Assembly: GCF_016859285.1 (NCBI RefSeq)
Contig: NC_053412.1
Span: 6,137,789 to 6,201,788 of the forward strand
Reading direction: 5' to 3'
DNA from: Xiphias gladius
Lineage: Eukaryota > Chordata > Actinopteri > Istiophoriformes > Xiphiidae
Length of the DNA stretch: 64,000 bases
Below are positions 13,093 to 33,169 of the stretch, in pieces. The position numbers and the translations under genes are program-made. The first letter of the stretch is position 1, and each line of letters starts with the position of its first letter. The notes beneath the pieces were generated by a model. The model was not told where the DNA came from. It ran no database searches and saw only the letters and a program-made list of their open reading frames with translations.

Positions 13093-16024
13093 ATGGAAGC
13101 AGAGTGTGAGCAGGTCCATGGAGCTGATGAGGAAGAAGAAGAGGAGGAGGAGGCAGGAGCTGGCGAATCCATGTTGTGGTCCCTCCAGGAGGCTCTGGAG
13201 AGGCAGACCCTGCAGATTGGAGCGTCGGCCTGCGGGGCCACAGCGGTGGTGGACGTCCTGAAGGCCCTCGGCGTGGATGTGGCCCCCGAGGAAGCCGATC
13301 GCTGCGTCCAAACCCGCCTGAGGAGGAATGACTCACCTTTGCCCGACTACCTGCTCTCCCGGAGTGTAGCCGGTAAAAGTCCTGATGCACAGACGCCAAA
13401 ACTACACCTGAGGGTCTTATTTATCACTGAAACTTTAAATTGAGTATAAAGCTGCTTCGCTTTTTTCTGAGGGTCTCAAACTAAATGTGGCTTGGTTCTG
13501 TTTTTACTCAAACACAAACATTTATTTTGTTGTTCCATTAATTATGTAGACGCACAGATAAGTCTTCATTAGAAAATTAAATTGTGATAAGCACCAACAG
13601 CTCATGAGGATTTCTCAGTAACCTGCATATTCTCATCTAAAATCATAATTACATCGACGTTCTTTTATTATAAAAATGATTTCATGTACGTGGTTCACCC
13701 CAAAACATCTTGGTCCTGATCCAGCTAATTATCAATAAGCTGCACTTTTTCAGGCTTGGGTTCAGGACTTTTTGCTCTGGCAACAGCTACAGATGAGTTT
13801 TAAACCAGCCTCGGAAGAACCTTAAAACCCAGACTGGTGTCAAATCATCAGCGGCCCCATCTGGATCGCTCGGTTATCCACCTATGAAGAACGGGGCCCA
13901 GCTTTGGGTAAAGTATAAACCAGCAGCGTTGTAGTTAAATGTATTGGGGCCCTGTAAGGAATGTAATGGCTCCTCTGCACACAACTTGTGACAGTGCTGC
14001 TGCTCAGTAATTCATGTCTTTTTTACAGTGTAAACATAGACGGGACATATGCAGAGAGAGAGGCTGGAACTAAAAATTATTTTCATCATTGATTAATCTG
14101 CCGAATATTTTCTCCATTAATTGATTAATTGTTTGTGAAAAAAGCCTGTTATAATTTCCCTCAGCCCAAGGTGAAGCCTTCAAATGACTTGTTTTGTCTG
14201 ACCGACAGTCCAAACACGTACCGTTTACTAACGTGTCTGGAAAAAAAACAAACATCAAATCCTCGCATTTGTAGTTTTTTTCAAATATTTGCTGATTAAT
14301 TTGCTGTTGATCGACTAATCGATTAAACAATTAATCATTTATAAGCTCTGTGTTTTTCCTTTTCCACCTTATCATGCTCCCCCTCTGATCACTCTAGAAA
14401 AACATGTACCGTCTACAGTTTCAAAAATCTGATCTTCTTTCATAAATACCAATAAATGTATAGAAAATGACATATGCATCATTTCTGTGAGTAGGTATCA
14501 TCTATAAATGTGGCCCCTGGTGTTTACCTTGTAATGCCCCCCCCCTTTTTTTTTTTTTAAGGAGTAGCTGTGTTTTCCTGTCATGCACTGTACTTGGATT
14601 TTATTTCTGACAGTTTCCACAATGCCCAAAAAGACAAGTCTAATCTATCAATGCATATATTACACGTTCAAATTAATGTAGCTTTTATTTTTGGGTTTTT
14701 ACTTTATGTCACTAAATTGTCAGATATTACACCACAGACACTTGGCTTGAGCTCAAACTCCCGCAGCCTCTTCTGTGACACTTCAGGTAGTGAAATATTA
14801 ATACATAAAGGATGACTTTGTATGGGTGCGTATCTTAACTCGGCCCCACAGACAGCAATTATTTCAGGTGTCACAGATGCTAGCAGGGACTATAACTTCC
14901 CCCAAATGAGCGAGGCTGTGTAACGTCTTGAACCCATAAGCGCTGCTTCCTGCCAGCGTGACAGCTGGTTGCTCTGCCAACCAGGCAGATTCAAAAGTAC
15001 CCTCTTGAATTAGACAAAGAGTTTTATGTCTCTCAGAGGAGAGACTGTAATTGACTTTTTCAGCTCTGTTACACAGTTTTTACATTGACATTTCAGGTAT
15101 TTAGCTCAGGCTGTCATCCCACACGTGAGGTTCTGAGTGGAAAAGAAACACAAGTACAGTATATTCACTGATCTTCAACATAAAAGGGTATGATGTAATA
15201 AACAGACCCTGTATTTCTATAATGATCGCACGGGCGACGAGAGAAGTAAAATGAGGACTATATCTCGTTTTAGGTGCGACTCACGCTCAGCTCATCGCAG
15301 GCGCAGAGGAGGCCAGTAAAGGGGCGGTGATGGGCCGCTTCTTCCACCTTCACCCCCGCCGGCAGGTGAAGCTGGTCCCCTGGCTCGCACGCTGGATCCA
15401 AAAAGGGGCCGTTCCCGTGGCGACCATGAACATGCAGCTGGCCGTACCCGAGGGAGAGGAGGTGCCCGACGCCTGGCACCATCAGCTTATATTTGGGGTT
15501 GCACCTGATACTGTTTTCATGACCAATCCTTTAGATGTAGGTGAGTAGCAGGAAGGAAACAACGCTTGTCCTCTGACTGGATGTGTTTATCACCTTGCGT
15601 TAAATTCTTTTTAGTGAGCGAGGGAGAGGTGCACCAGCGTCTCTGCAGTGCGTCCGTGCTGCTGATTCGTCGAGCAGACGTCCTGCAGCGATTAACACCT
15701 GATTCCTGTCTGTCCAGCCTCTCAGAGAGCCAGTCCGACCCACGGTGGAAAGCCCTGGATGTTGAAGGTAAATCATTTATGCATGGCTTTATTCAGGCCA
15801 ACTTTTCATCTCCTGAAAATATCGTACATGTTTTCCTCCCCGTTTTCTTCCGATTAGGTCAGGTGAGACAGATGGCCCGAGAAGAGGAACAGGAACAAGA
15901 GCGATCCCAGTTAACGCACATCACGATCCCTGCAGCGTACAGCTCAGGCATCACGCTCTTCGCCCTGCAAGAGTCGGGGTTAGGACAAGAACTCCTCAAC
16001 GCACCTGAACTCCCTTTGTTGTGA
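13093..16024 (+). CDS. Uncharacterised protein with C39-like (papain-fold) protease landmarks, 4 coding exons
   Basis: Coding exons read as 13093-13372, 15274-15540, 15615-15767 and 15858-16024, all with GT-AG introns and matching phases, giving 288 aa. After an acidic N-terminus (Glu run at residues 13-20) comes IGASACGATAVVDVLKALG with Cys47 at a helix start, then AVPVATMN, then WHHQLIFGV (His162/163) and VFMTNPLD (Asn178). A Cys in an N-terminal helix, a His starting a hydrophobic strand, and Asn/Asp just after the next strand is the layout of C39-like and other papain-fold peptidases, so a cysteine protease or a dead relative is a reasonable inference. I do not recognise a named orthologue. 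No signal peptide or membrane segment is seen, so the product is probably cytosolic or nuclear. The start is the first ATG after the acceptor; a splice at 13092 could add one Met from the upstream exon. Confidence 0.8.
14061..14350. mobile_element. Non-autonomous inverted-repeat element (GGCTGCAACTAACGATTA-type family)
   Basis: The left end reads GGCTGGAACTAAAAATTATT followed by ATTGATTAATCTGCCGA. The right end reads GACTAATCGATTAAAC and then AATCATTTATAAGCTCT, close to the reverse complement. The interior has TGTTTGTGAAAA, CAAATGACTTGTTTTGTC and related words shared with the copies at 20511-21258, 24659-24745 and 32536-32738 in this window. This is a common short fish repeat with hAT-like ends. 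It lies in intron 1 of the C39-like gene. Confidence 0.7.
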
Positions 16025-16086
16025 CTGGAGTGGCACACATGGACTCAAGATTTAAAGCTTAAAGATTTGTTTGTTGTGATATGAGA

Positions 16087-16092
16087 AATAAA
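16087..16092 (+). terminator. Polyadenylation signal AATAAA of the C39-like gene
   Basis: AATAAA lies 63 bp after the stop codon (16022-16024) and is the first canonical hexamer downstream. It implies a very short 3' UTR. Confidence 0.65.
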
Positions 16093-16669
16093 ACTGATTT
16101 TATGACATTTTATTGAGCAGAAAACTGACAGTCCAATAATTTCATCAACGCACTTTCATGCATGTACATTTCTATCAATGATGCCTGTTGTTTTTCGACT
16201 TTTCCATACTGGCACCAAGGTTTAGACAGCTCTTGAGTTGTTCTAAGATGCTAATTAGGTTGGTTTTAGGATGAAATATTTTATCAGACTGTTTAAAAAT
16301 TGCATCCATCACTTTTACACTGGCAATTCTGGCCAATTTGGAGTTAATATGTAATTTTCTGGTGTCTGACTCATGTTGTTTGTCTGCAGCTAGCTGTTAT
16401 TGCTGCCTGTCTTGGCCAGGACAATCTTGAAAAAGATACTTTTATTCTGAATGGCTTTCCTCAAAAGGAAAGGTTAAAATAAGATGATTAAAAAGCCAGG
16501 CAACAATCAGCCGATGTACTGTAATGTGAGTTGTTTTTTACACTACTTGTGACTCAGTTCACATTAGACAAAGGTTACAGGAATAAATTAAAGGATTATA
16601 CATGGGGTTGAATGGTGGTTTTGGTCAATGCAAGGGACAAATAACCAGTAGTTGAAAGAAACTAAGCAG

Positions 16670-17610
16670 CTGCACTCATGTACTGTACTGTACCGTTTTG
16701 AGGTACTTTACTTGAGTGTTTTCATTTCATGCCACTTTAAATTCTACTCCACTGTATTTCAGAGGGAAATACTGTGCTTTTTACTCCTCGGCATTTATTT
16801 TATAGCTACAGTTACAAGTTACTTTTCACAACCTTTTTGTCTTGTGACCCCTTAAAAAAAAAGATGTCTGAAGGTTAGGCAGCTCAAATAAAGAGACATT
16901 TCCCCTCTAAACATCTCACAAGGTCTCATTTAAAGAACTGTTTTAGGCTTAAAAAGGTAAAAGTATGAAATATTTCACAAAAAAAGCAGAGATTAGAGAG
17001 AATTTTAAAAAATGACTACAAATTTGTGCAGCTCTTTTTTTCCTGCCCCCATTCTTCATCTCACTACCTGTTGGGTTCAGGGTGGCCCGGCCCCTAGGTT
17101 GGGAACCAGTGGTCTAAACCTAACTGTGTATAAAGTAGTTAAAACTAGCGCTACCTTGAGCAGCTACAAGAGTAAAATCCTACTGTCACATGAGGCAGCA
17201 GGATCAATGATGTAATAATGTCATAAAGAATAATTTATCACTTCTACTTGCAAAAGTAGTTTTTTTGGAGTGTTTTATTTTATTTATTCATTTATTTTGT
17301 ATGTGATTTAAATTTCATTGACTTTCAAATGTAAAACTTAAAACAAATGTGGACCAACAAACATAACTACATATATTCATACATATAAAGTAAAGTAAAT
17401 AAAATAAAAAAGTGAATAGTAAACTGAAACCAAAGAACAAACGTATACAAGGCTGTGTAGTGTAAAACTGAGGGTATATAATTAATAATATAATATAAGG
17501 CTTGGTGCCACAAGAGGCTGAGCTGCAGATACATCTTTAAGTAAAGGAGTATTTTTACATTGTTGTATTTGTACTTTTACTTGAGTAAAACATCTGAGTA
17601 CCACCTCTAC
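16670..17610. repeat. Interspersed fish repeat with ACTTGAGTA/GAGTAAAA ends
   Basis: A block near 16700-16860 contains TACTTGAGTGTTTTCATTT, TTCTACTCCACTGTATTTCA and GAGGGAAATACTGTGCTTTT. The right part near 17540-17605 reads TTGTACTTTTACTTGAGTAA. The two ends are roughly inverted. Related words recur near 32105-32230, 32755-32825 and 48510-48610, so this is a dispersed non-autonomous family. No coding capacity is seen. Confidence 0.55.
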
Positions 17611-17933
17611 CCTTGCAAATAACATTCCTACCTAGTCTCATGACAACTTCTTTCGGTGATAAAACAAGGTTTTTTGCCCTAAAAAATCTATGTTTTCTTT
17701 ATGTAATTGTCTTATTTGCACAAGGAAACTAAGTGGACTAATTTATTGCCCAAAGAGCAGTGGATGCCTGTGATTACAGTGGCTCAATTTTTATTTTATT
17801 TTATTCATTGCAAATAAAGAAACTTTATATAAAATGTTTTTTACCGACAAAAAGGCGTTACAAATAAATTACTCCTATGTCCCCTCTTACAAGAAAAAAC
17901 TAGCTTTGACGCCGCACCCGCCGTCGCCAATTA

Positions 17934-18034
17934 ACTACAATTCCCATGATGCACTCGGTGGTTACCTCCCCCCCCTCGGAGAAGTTGGAAGAATCCAAAA
18001 AACTTGCCCCAAATACTTTGAGCAGCAAATAAAG
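17934..18034 (+). promoter_or_regulatory. gart promoter and probable 5' non-coding exon with ZNF143-type motif
   Basis: ACTACAATTCCCATGATGCA at 17934-17953 matches the vertebrate ACTACA plus TTCCCA-GATGC element bound by ZNF143/THAP11, typically found within about 100 bp of start sites. A GTAAGA donor follows AATAAAG at 18034. The next coding ATG on this strand with a matching acceptor is gart exon 1 at 20186. A second untranslated exon ending at about 18381 (CACACAG then GTGAGT) is possible. The assignment to gart rests on position and strand. Confidence 0.6.
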
Positions 18035-18196
18035 GTAAGAAATAGAAACAAAACCGTACTAACGAAACGGGGAACAGTGACGCATTTGTCGGCCTTAATG
18101 TTATTTAGCTCTTTTAGCTAACTTTGTGTAGCGCTTGTCGATGTGTAGCTTTACTTAGCACATCATTGTGATATATTGAATCCACGTGGTGTGTTG

Positions 18197-18260
18197 TAAT
18201 GTGCGTGTGTGTGTGAGAGAGAGAGAGTGTGTGTGTGTGTGTGTGAGTGAGAGAGAGAAA
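18197..18260. repeat. Mixed GT/GA simple repeat
   Basis: Alternating GTGTGT and GAGAGA runs in the 5' part of the gart locus. They explain the Cys/Val/Glu-rich and His/Thr/Ser-rich open frames on the two strands. Confidence 0.85.
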
Positions 18261-20119
18261 AAAAACATAACTTTGCATCCCTTGTTCAGTCAGCAGGCTG
18301 AGAGCAGAGGGGAAACTCCTGACTGCTGTCCTGAACCGGGCTCCGGCTATTTCCCGCTTCACACGTATACTAACGCACACAGGTGAGTGTATAAACTGTA
18401 TAAACAGCATGGTAGATGTTTGTTTGACCACAGGTTCATGTACTACTCTTGTTTTTTGTTTTTCTTTTAGTAGTAGACTGTCATGTTTACTGCCTGGTAC
18501 TGAAAAACCATTCAAGTTAGTTGGAATAAATGAACTGGAGACTGCTTCAGACATTGGACAACATCATCTATTGTGTTAAATTGCAGATTATGTGCATGTA
18601 TTTTTATGCATGTGCAACCATACTGGTGATGCATTCTGCGAGTTAAGTGCTTGGGTTTACTTATTTGACATATTTCACACAAGTTAATCAAAGTTTTGAT
18701 TTTGGTCTTTCATTGATCCCATATTTTAGTTTTATACTCCAAAAACTACAGGGGAGTACAGTCACTGACGGTAAAGTCACTTTAAAGTCATTCATTCTGA
18801 TGCATGCTAAAACACCTCATATGAAGCGCAGCTTTCTTTAAGGGGTATTTAAAAACATGCATTGTCAGACTCGTATTTGATTTGCTCTCTGACATGTGAG
18901 TCACATGAGCGGAGTGATTTCAATCAGAACCAGTGATTTGGCTAATTGCGGAACATGTGCGACCACTGTGCAACACTCACCCTTTTGTACTGTATCTCAT
19001 CCCAGTCTGTGCTCGCGTTAGCTTTTAGTCAGTGTATCGGCACATTCAGGCCTTTACTACCGTAAACCATGCAATTGCACAATCCCCGGAGCCCGAGTCA
19101 TAGATTTCAGGTCAGTGCAGACTGGGATGGTTTGAACTCTCCCCCCATTTTGTTTGATTTGTAGGAGTTTAAAGGGGGCACATAAGTCTTTGCAGTTTCC
19201 CTTTTGACTGTTTTTATGTCAAATTTTGTTCGTTCCCAGTGCTAAAAGATGGAATTGCTTTTGCTTTAATTAAATTTAATTACCTTTTTATTACCTTAAG
19301 TATTTAACAGTTTAGGAAAATCAGAAAAATGAATAGCCCCCAAAAGACAGTCAAATCATTCATGTTTTTATCCCAGTGATGAGATTAAATTGATCCATAT
19401 GTCTATCATGAGGAACACTGTTTTCTGTTGAGTGAATTTGCATTGTGTGACACTCAACATGACAGTGCATATCACGTTTTACTTTAGATAAGAGCAGTTT
19501 CCTTTTTATTTTGAGTGTGAAATCCTCTCAAATACCGTTTATTATCAAATCACATACATTTTAGATGGCTGCAAATATGATGAATAAATGAGAAAAGGTC
19601 TTGACATGCCCCTGTATAGCTCTAAAATCAGCATATTCTAGTCTGTACATGTGCAAATAAAAAATGAAATATTTGCTTCACAGAAAATTGGTTTAGAAAT
19701 AAAAAATGCAATGCAGTCATTGCTTTCAGTAAATGAAACACTCAAAGAAAAAGAGGCTGAAAAATAGCCGCACTGCCAAACTGAGGCTACGGAGAGTGGT
19801 TTACTGCATATCAACCTGATAATGGCTTTGTTTTTCCATGCAAATGAGCCCCTGTTTTCAGTTGCTCGTGAATTGGCCTTGCCTGGTGACCATGCCATTT
19901 AATTGTTGACTTGTGTCTTTGTTCTAGTTGATTGGATCCTTGTTAGTGTGGCATTACAAGATAAAATAAGACCCCAGGCCTCAGAAAAGGTCAACGCTTC
20001 CTCACAGCTTAGCAAACTCCTTTTTATTATAGGTCAGTCTTTGCATGCAATTAAATGGTTGCTTTACGAACGGTTAAAGGTGTACGAGAAGCGCTGGCTG
20101 TTCTGTAGAATAACCATAA

Positions 20120-29867
<9,748 letters not shown>

Positions 29868-30234
29868 AGAACTCAAATCCCGCTCAACGTTACTTTAAAA
29901 GACACTTACTAGGCAGACTGATGAATAGAAAACAAATTTACTGTTTTTAAAAGCATCAGCTAAGGTCACAATATAACTTTTTAGGTCCAGTTGAGTTGAT
30001 TTCTTCATGGGATGCTGAAAGCTTACAAACATACATAGATGAAACAGTAGCATCTCAACTTCTCTTGTAAAGAAGCATCATACTTGAAACAAAAATGACA
30101 TTCCAATTGTACTTTTTGGGAAATGTTATAATTTTGTCTGTACTGGAATTAACTTCTAAACTGGGGGAAAAAAGGCATGGTGGTCCAACATGTAATTTTT
30201 GAATGTCTGTAATAGCTGAAACTGTCATTTCACT

Positions 30235-30240
30235 ATTAAA
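30235..30240 (+). terminator. gart: Likely gart 3' polyadenylation signal (ATTAAA)
   Basis: ATTAAA about 370 bp after the gart stop codon, followed by TG-rich sequence (TGTCTGGCATTTCTGC). No AATAAA is seen between the stop and the convergent n6amt1 stop at 30443. Confidence 0.45.
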
Positions 30241-30442
30241 AATGTCTGGCATTTCTGCTTCAATATTGCATATAGATGTCAGGGAATTCTAAATTCTCTT
30301 TACTTGCAGTTTTCCTCTACTGTAAACATCTGTCCATGTTGAATCCAAGACTCTGGGTTGCATTAGGTGAACTGAATATCCTCAATATGTCCAGTCAGTT
30401 CAAAGTTCTTGTAATCCTTTCAGTGGATTTAGTGGTGGCAGT

Positions 30443-31571
30443 TCACGTTTGGCTCCTGTGGAAGCGCAGGACAGACAGTCTCTCATTTCCAGCTCTTGTG
30501 GACAAACACGACTCTCCCTTTAAGCCGTATTGTCCCAGTAAACTGATGATCTCCTCTAGTGAGAAAGGAAAACATTGGTTGAACTTGTTGTTTTTTTGCA
30601 CTTAAAATCATTGTAAAGTGAGCAAACCCCACCTGGATCATTCTCAGCAATGGCAATGAGGTAAAACAACCCTTTACTGGACAGCAACTGTGCTACCGAT
30701 GGCAGAAATCTGTCCGTCACCTCTCGTCCTCGCTTCCCACCAGCCCAGGCAGCCTCTATACCTCTGCTGCCAACCTGAAAGAAAAGCACTCCTTGTTAAA
30801 AATCCTGTGACCTTTAGATAACCTGCTGAACAGAGCTGAACCACCTCTTCTGATGGTGTCACCACGTAGGGAGGGTTAAATACGAGGACGTCCACTTTTC
30901 CACTCAGCTGCGGCAGAAGACACGTCACCTGAGTGAAGGAAAGGAAAACATTTAATTAATGCATTTTTCTGCATGTTTCAATTCAAGTCCTTGCACATAA
31001 AGCATGTGACTGTAGAGGTCTTACCAGGTCTGTGATGACAGGCTGCAGTGAAACATTGTTACAGGAGGCTGTCTTCTCTGTGCACTGTGCCGCTGCAGGA
31101 TTAACATCAGTGCAACTGAAAGAGAAACGCATGCACGTATTCAAGATTAGAATATGTACGGTGCCTTTTCTCCCATACTTTTTACAAGTAAATCCATTTG
31201 TATGAGCAGGACATGTTGCTTTTTAATGTGAAAGTAGCTGACATGTATAAAGCTGAGGGTCCAACTATTGACGCCAGAAACGCAGACACCACTCCAGAGC
31301 CGCTGCCAACCTCCAAACACACACACGGGCTAATAAACAGCAAAGAGAAATACACGGATTATAAGATTCAGAGGTCATATCCACGTTAAATAAAGGAAAT
31401 GTGTGAGGGAAAAAATAGTAGAGCTGTGTCTGACCTCATCAGCTGCAGCCTCTGTGCATCTTTCTCCAGAGCGTCCAGCAACAGGAAGGAGTCCTCCGCA
31501 GGCTCGTAAACATCCTGGAAGTGTCCTCTCCCGGCGTGGGAGTAGACAGGTGTGGGATAACCTGTACACAT
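30443..31571 (-). CDS. n6amt1: N6AMT1 / HEMK2 methyltransferase, 6 exons
   Basis: This SAM-dependent methyltransferase works with TRMT112 and methylates the glutamine of the eRF1 GGQ motif; histone H4 methylation has also been reported for the family. Minus-strand exons in transcript order: 31571-31435, 31329-31243, 31115-31025, 30928-30845, 30774-30633, 30555-30443. Lengths sum to 654 nt, giving 217 aa (human 214). The N-terminus has GRGHFQDVYEPAEDSFLLLDAL. The SAM-binding loop LEVGSGSG is at residues 51-58, CTDVNP follows, and the catalytic NPPY is at 123-126 in VLVFNPPYVVTP. The C-terminal half has GIEAAWAGGKRGREVTDRFLP. All introns are GT-AG and phases agree. The ATG at 31571 gives the same distance to GRG as in human; an in-frame ATG at 31610 would add 13 residues. 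The gene is intact and convergent with gart, the two stops 575 bp apart. Confidence 0.95.
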
Positions 31572-31619
31572 GTTTAGCTTCCCGGCCGGAGTGTCGCTAA
31601 CCGCCTGCACGTGTTCCCG

Positions 31620-31870
31620 GCTCGCTTCACCATTCAGTGCGTAATTATTATTAGTAGCGTCCCCGGACTTTCACACGCTGTCGTTGTTTAATGCTTGAGC
31701 CAGCTTTAATTACAAAATACCGCTAATGTTCTTCATAAAAGACGTAAACTAACGCTGTGTGGGTTAGCTACCTTAGCTAGCACATTCACGAGCCACATCC
31801 TCCTTGTATACAACCTACGTCAGGGGACGTAACCTATCCCCTTCTTTGCCGTCTGACGTCAGTTGACGGG
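31620..31870 (-). promoter_or_regulatory. n6amt1: n6amt1 promoter region with a full CRE palindrome
   Basis: The region upstream of the n6amt1 start is CpG-rich compared with its surroundings and contains the CREB/ATF palindrome TGACGTCA at 31854-31861, about 285 bp before the ATG. Two half-site-like words, TACGTCA and GACGTAAC, lie just inside (31817-31832). No other gene starts nearby, so I assign the region to n6amt1. Confidence 0.5.
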
Positions 31871-31871
31871 T

Positions 31872-33165
31872 TTTAAAAAAAAAAAAAAAAAATTAAATAT
31901 AAATTTACGTTGTATATATTTAAATTAACACAGTCACTGAAATAACGTTTAAACAAACTTAAACGTCTAAAATACCCTCAATTTTGAACGAAATTAATAA
32001 TAGTAATAATAGTTTTTATGTTAGTGTCCGAGGATCACCAAAGCAACTGACACAACTGGTAGCATTACAACTAGTATACAGTGTGTACCACTGTTACTGT
32101 TGCCATAGACCTTAGTAGTACTCAGATCCTTAAGTTAAGTAAACATAGTAAAACAACAGTGTAAAAACAAGAATTGTCAGCAAAGTGCAAGTACTCATTA
32201 TGCAGGCATAATGGTTTTATAATAATGCCACTGGGTCGGATTATAACTGTAAAACATTTGTTTTGTTTTTTTTAACAAAGTGCTTAAACAAAAAGCATGA
32301 CACAATAACAAAAATAATAATAAAATCAAGTAAAAAAACTAAACCAGATAAATGAGATAAAATAATAAGTATAACAGTATACTCACATACATACAGACAT
32401 ATATGCACATTAAAACTATTTCTTATACTTTTAATGTTTAATTAATGAAATTGCATGTTTTATAAGCTCATTATATATGAATATAACCAGTTACTATAGC
32501 CACCAGATAAATCTATAATAAAAAGTACAATATTTTAGGGCTGCAACTCCATTATTGATTAATTTGCATATTATTTTCTCGATTGTTCATTTAGTCTGTA
32601 AAAGAGGTCCCAGAAAACCACGGTGATGACTTCTAATTGCATGTTTTGTCCAAAACCCAAAGATAAAAACACAAAACAGCAAATCTAATTTTCTTTCTAT
32701 TGACTAATACATTCATCAACTATGTGTTTCAGCTCTACATTGCTGCCTTAAGAAAATGTATTATAGTAGAAGTTTAGTAGCATAAAATGCAAATACTAAA
32801 GTACCTCAAAATTCTATGTCTACTACACTAATACTAGTACTACTAGTATTTTTAATGCTACCTGTAGGCTTCTTTTCCAGTTTAATAAATGTAATTTAGA
32901 TTAATTTTCTTTTTCCTACATATTGATATTCTCCACATTTTACAACATAATGCTTGAAAAGGTCTATATAAAGTTTGAACATCACTGAAATTCAACACTC
33001 AAGCTGTTCTGACATCACAAAAAAAATCATGATAATCAAAATTTAAGAATTTTGCCAACACTTTAAAGTGCTTGTTACTGTGGTACTACAGTATTACAGT
33101 GTGTGTTACTGACTGTGCTGCTGCAGTATTACAGTATAACAAGCTCTAAAAAAAACAGGGCTGGA
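31872..33165. other. AT-rich intergenic stretch with repeat fragments
   Basis: No gene is seen. It contains an A-run at 31874-31891, an element fragment of the 16670 type around 32105-32230 and 32755-32825, and a GGGCTGCAACT-type element at 32536-32738 (listed separately). Confidence 0.6.
32536..32738. mobile_element. Short inverted-repeat element, GGGCTGCAACT family
   Basis: Starts TAGGGCTGCAACTCCATTAT and then ATTTTCTCGATTGTTCATTT and TAGTCTGTAAAA. Ends CATTCATCAACTATG followed by TTTCAGCTCTA, the inverted counterpart of the start. Its middle has TGCATGTTTTGTCCAAAACC, matching the interior of the 20511 copy. Confidence 0.7.
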
Positions 33166-33169
33166 GAGT

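Noticed and set aside
17834-18121. A 95-aa plus-strand frame over the gart promoter
   Set aside because: It contains the ZNF143-type motif and a splice donor and no known domain; best explained as 5' untranslated sequence.
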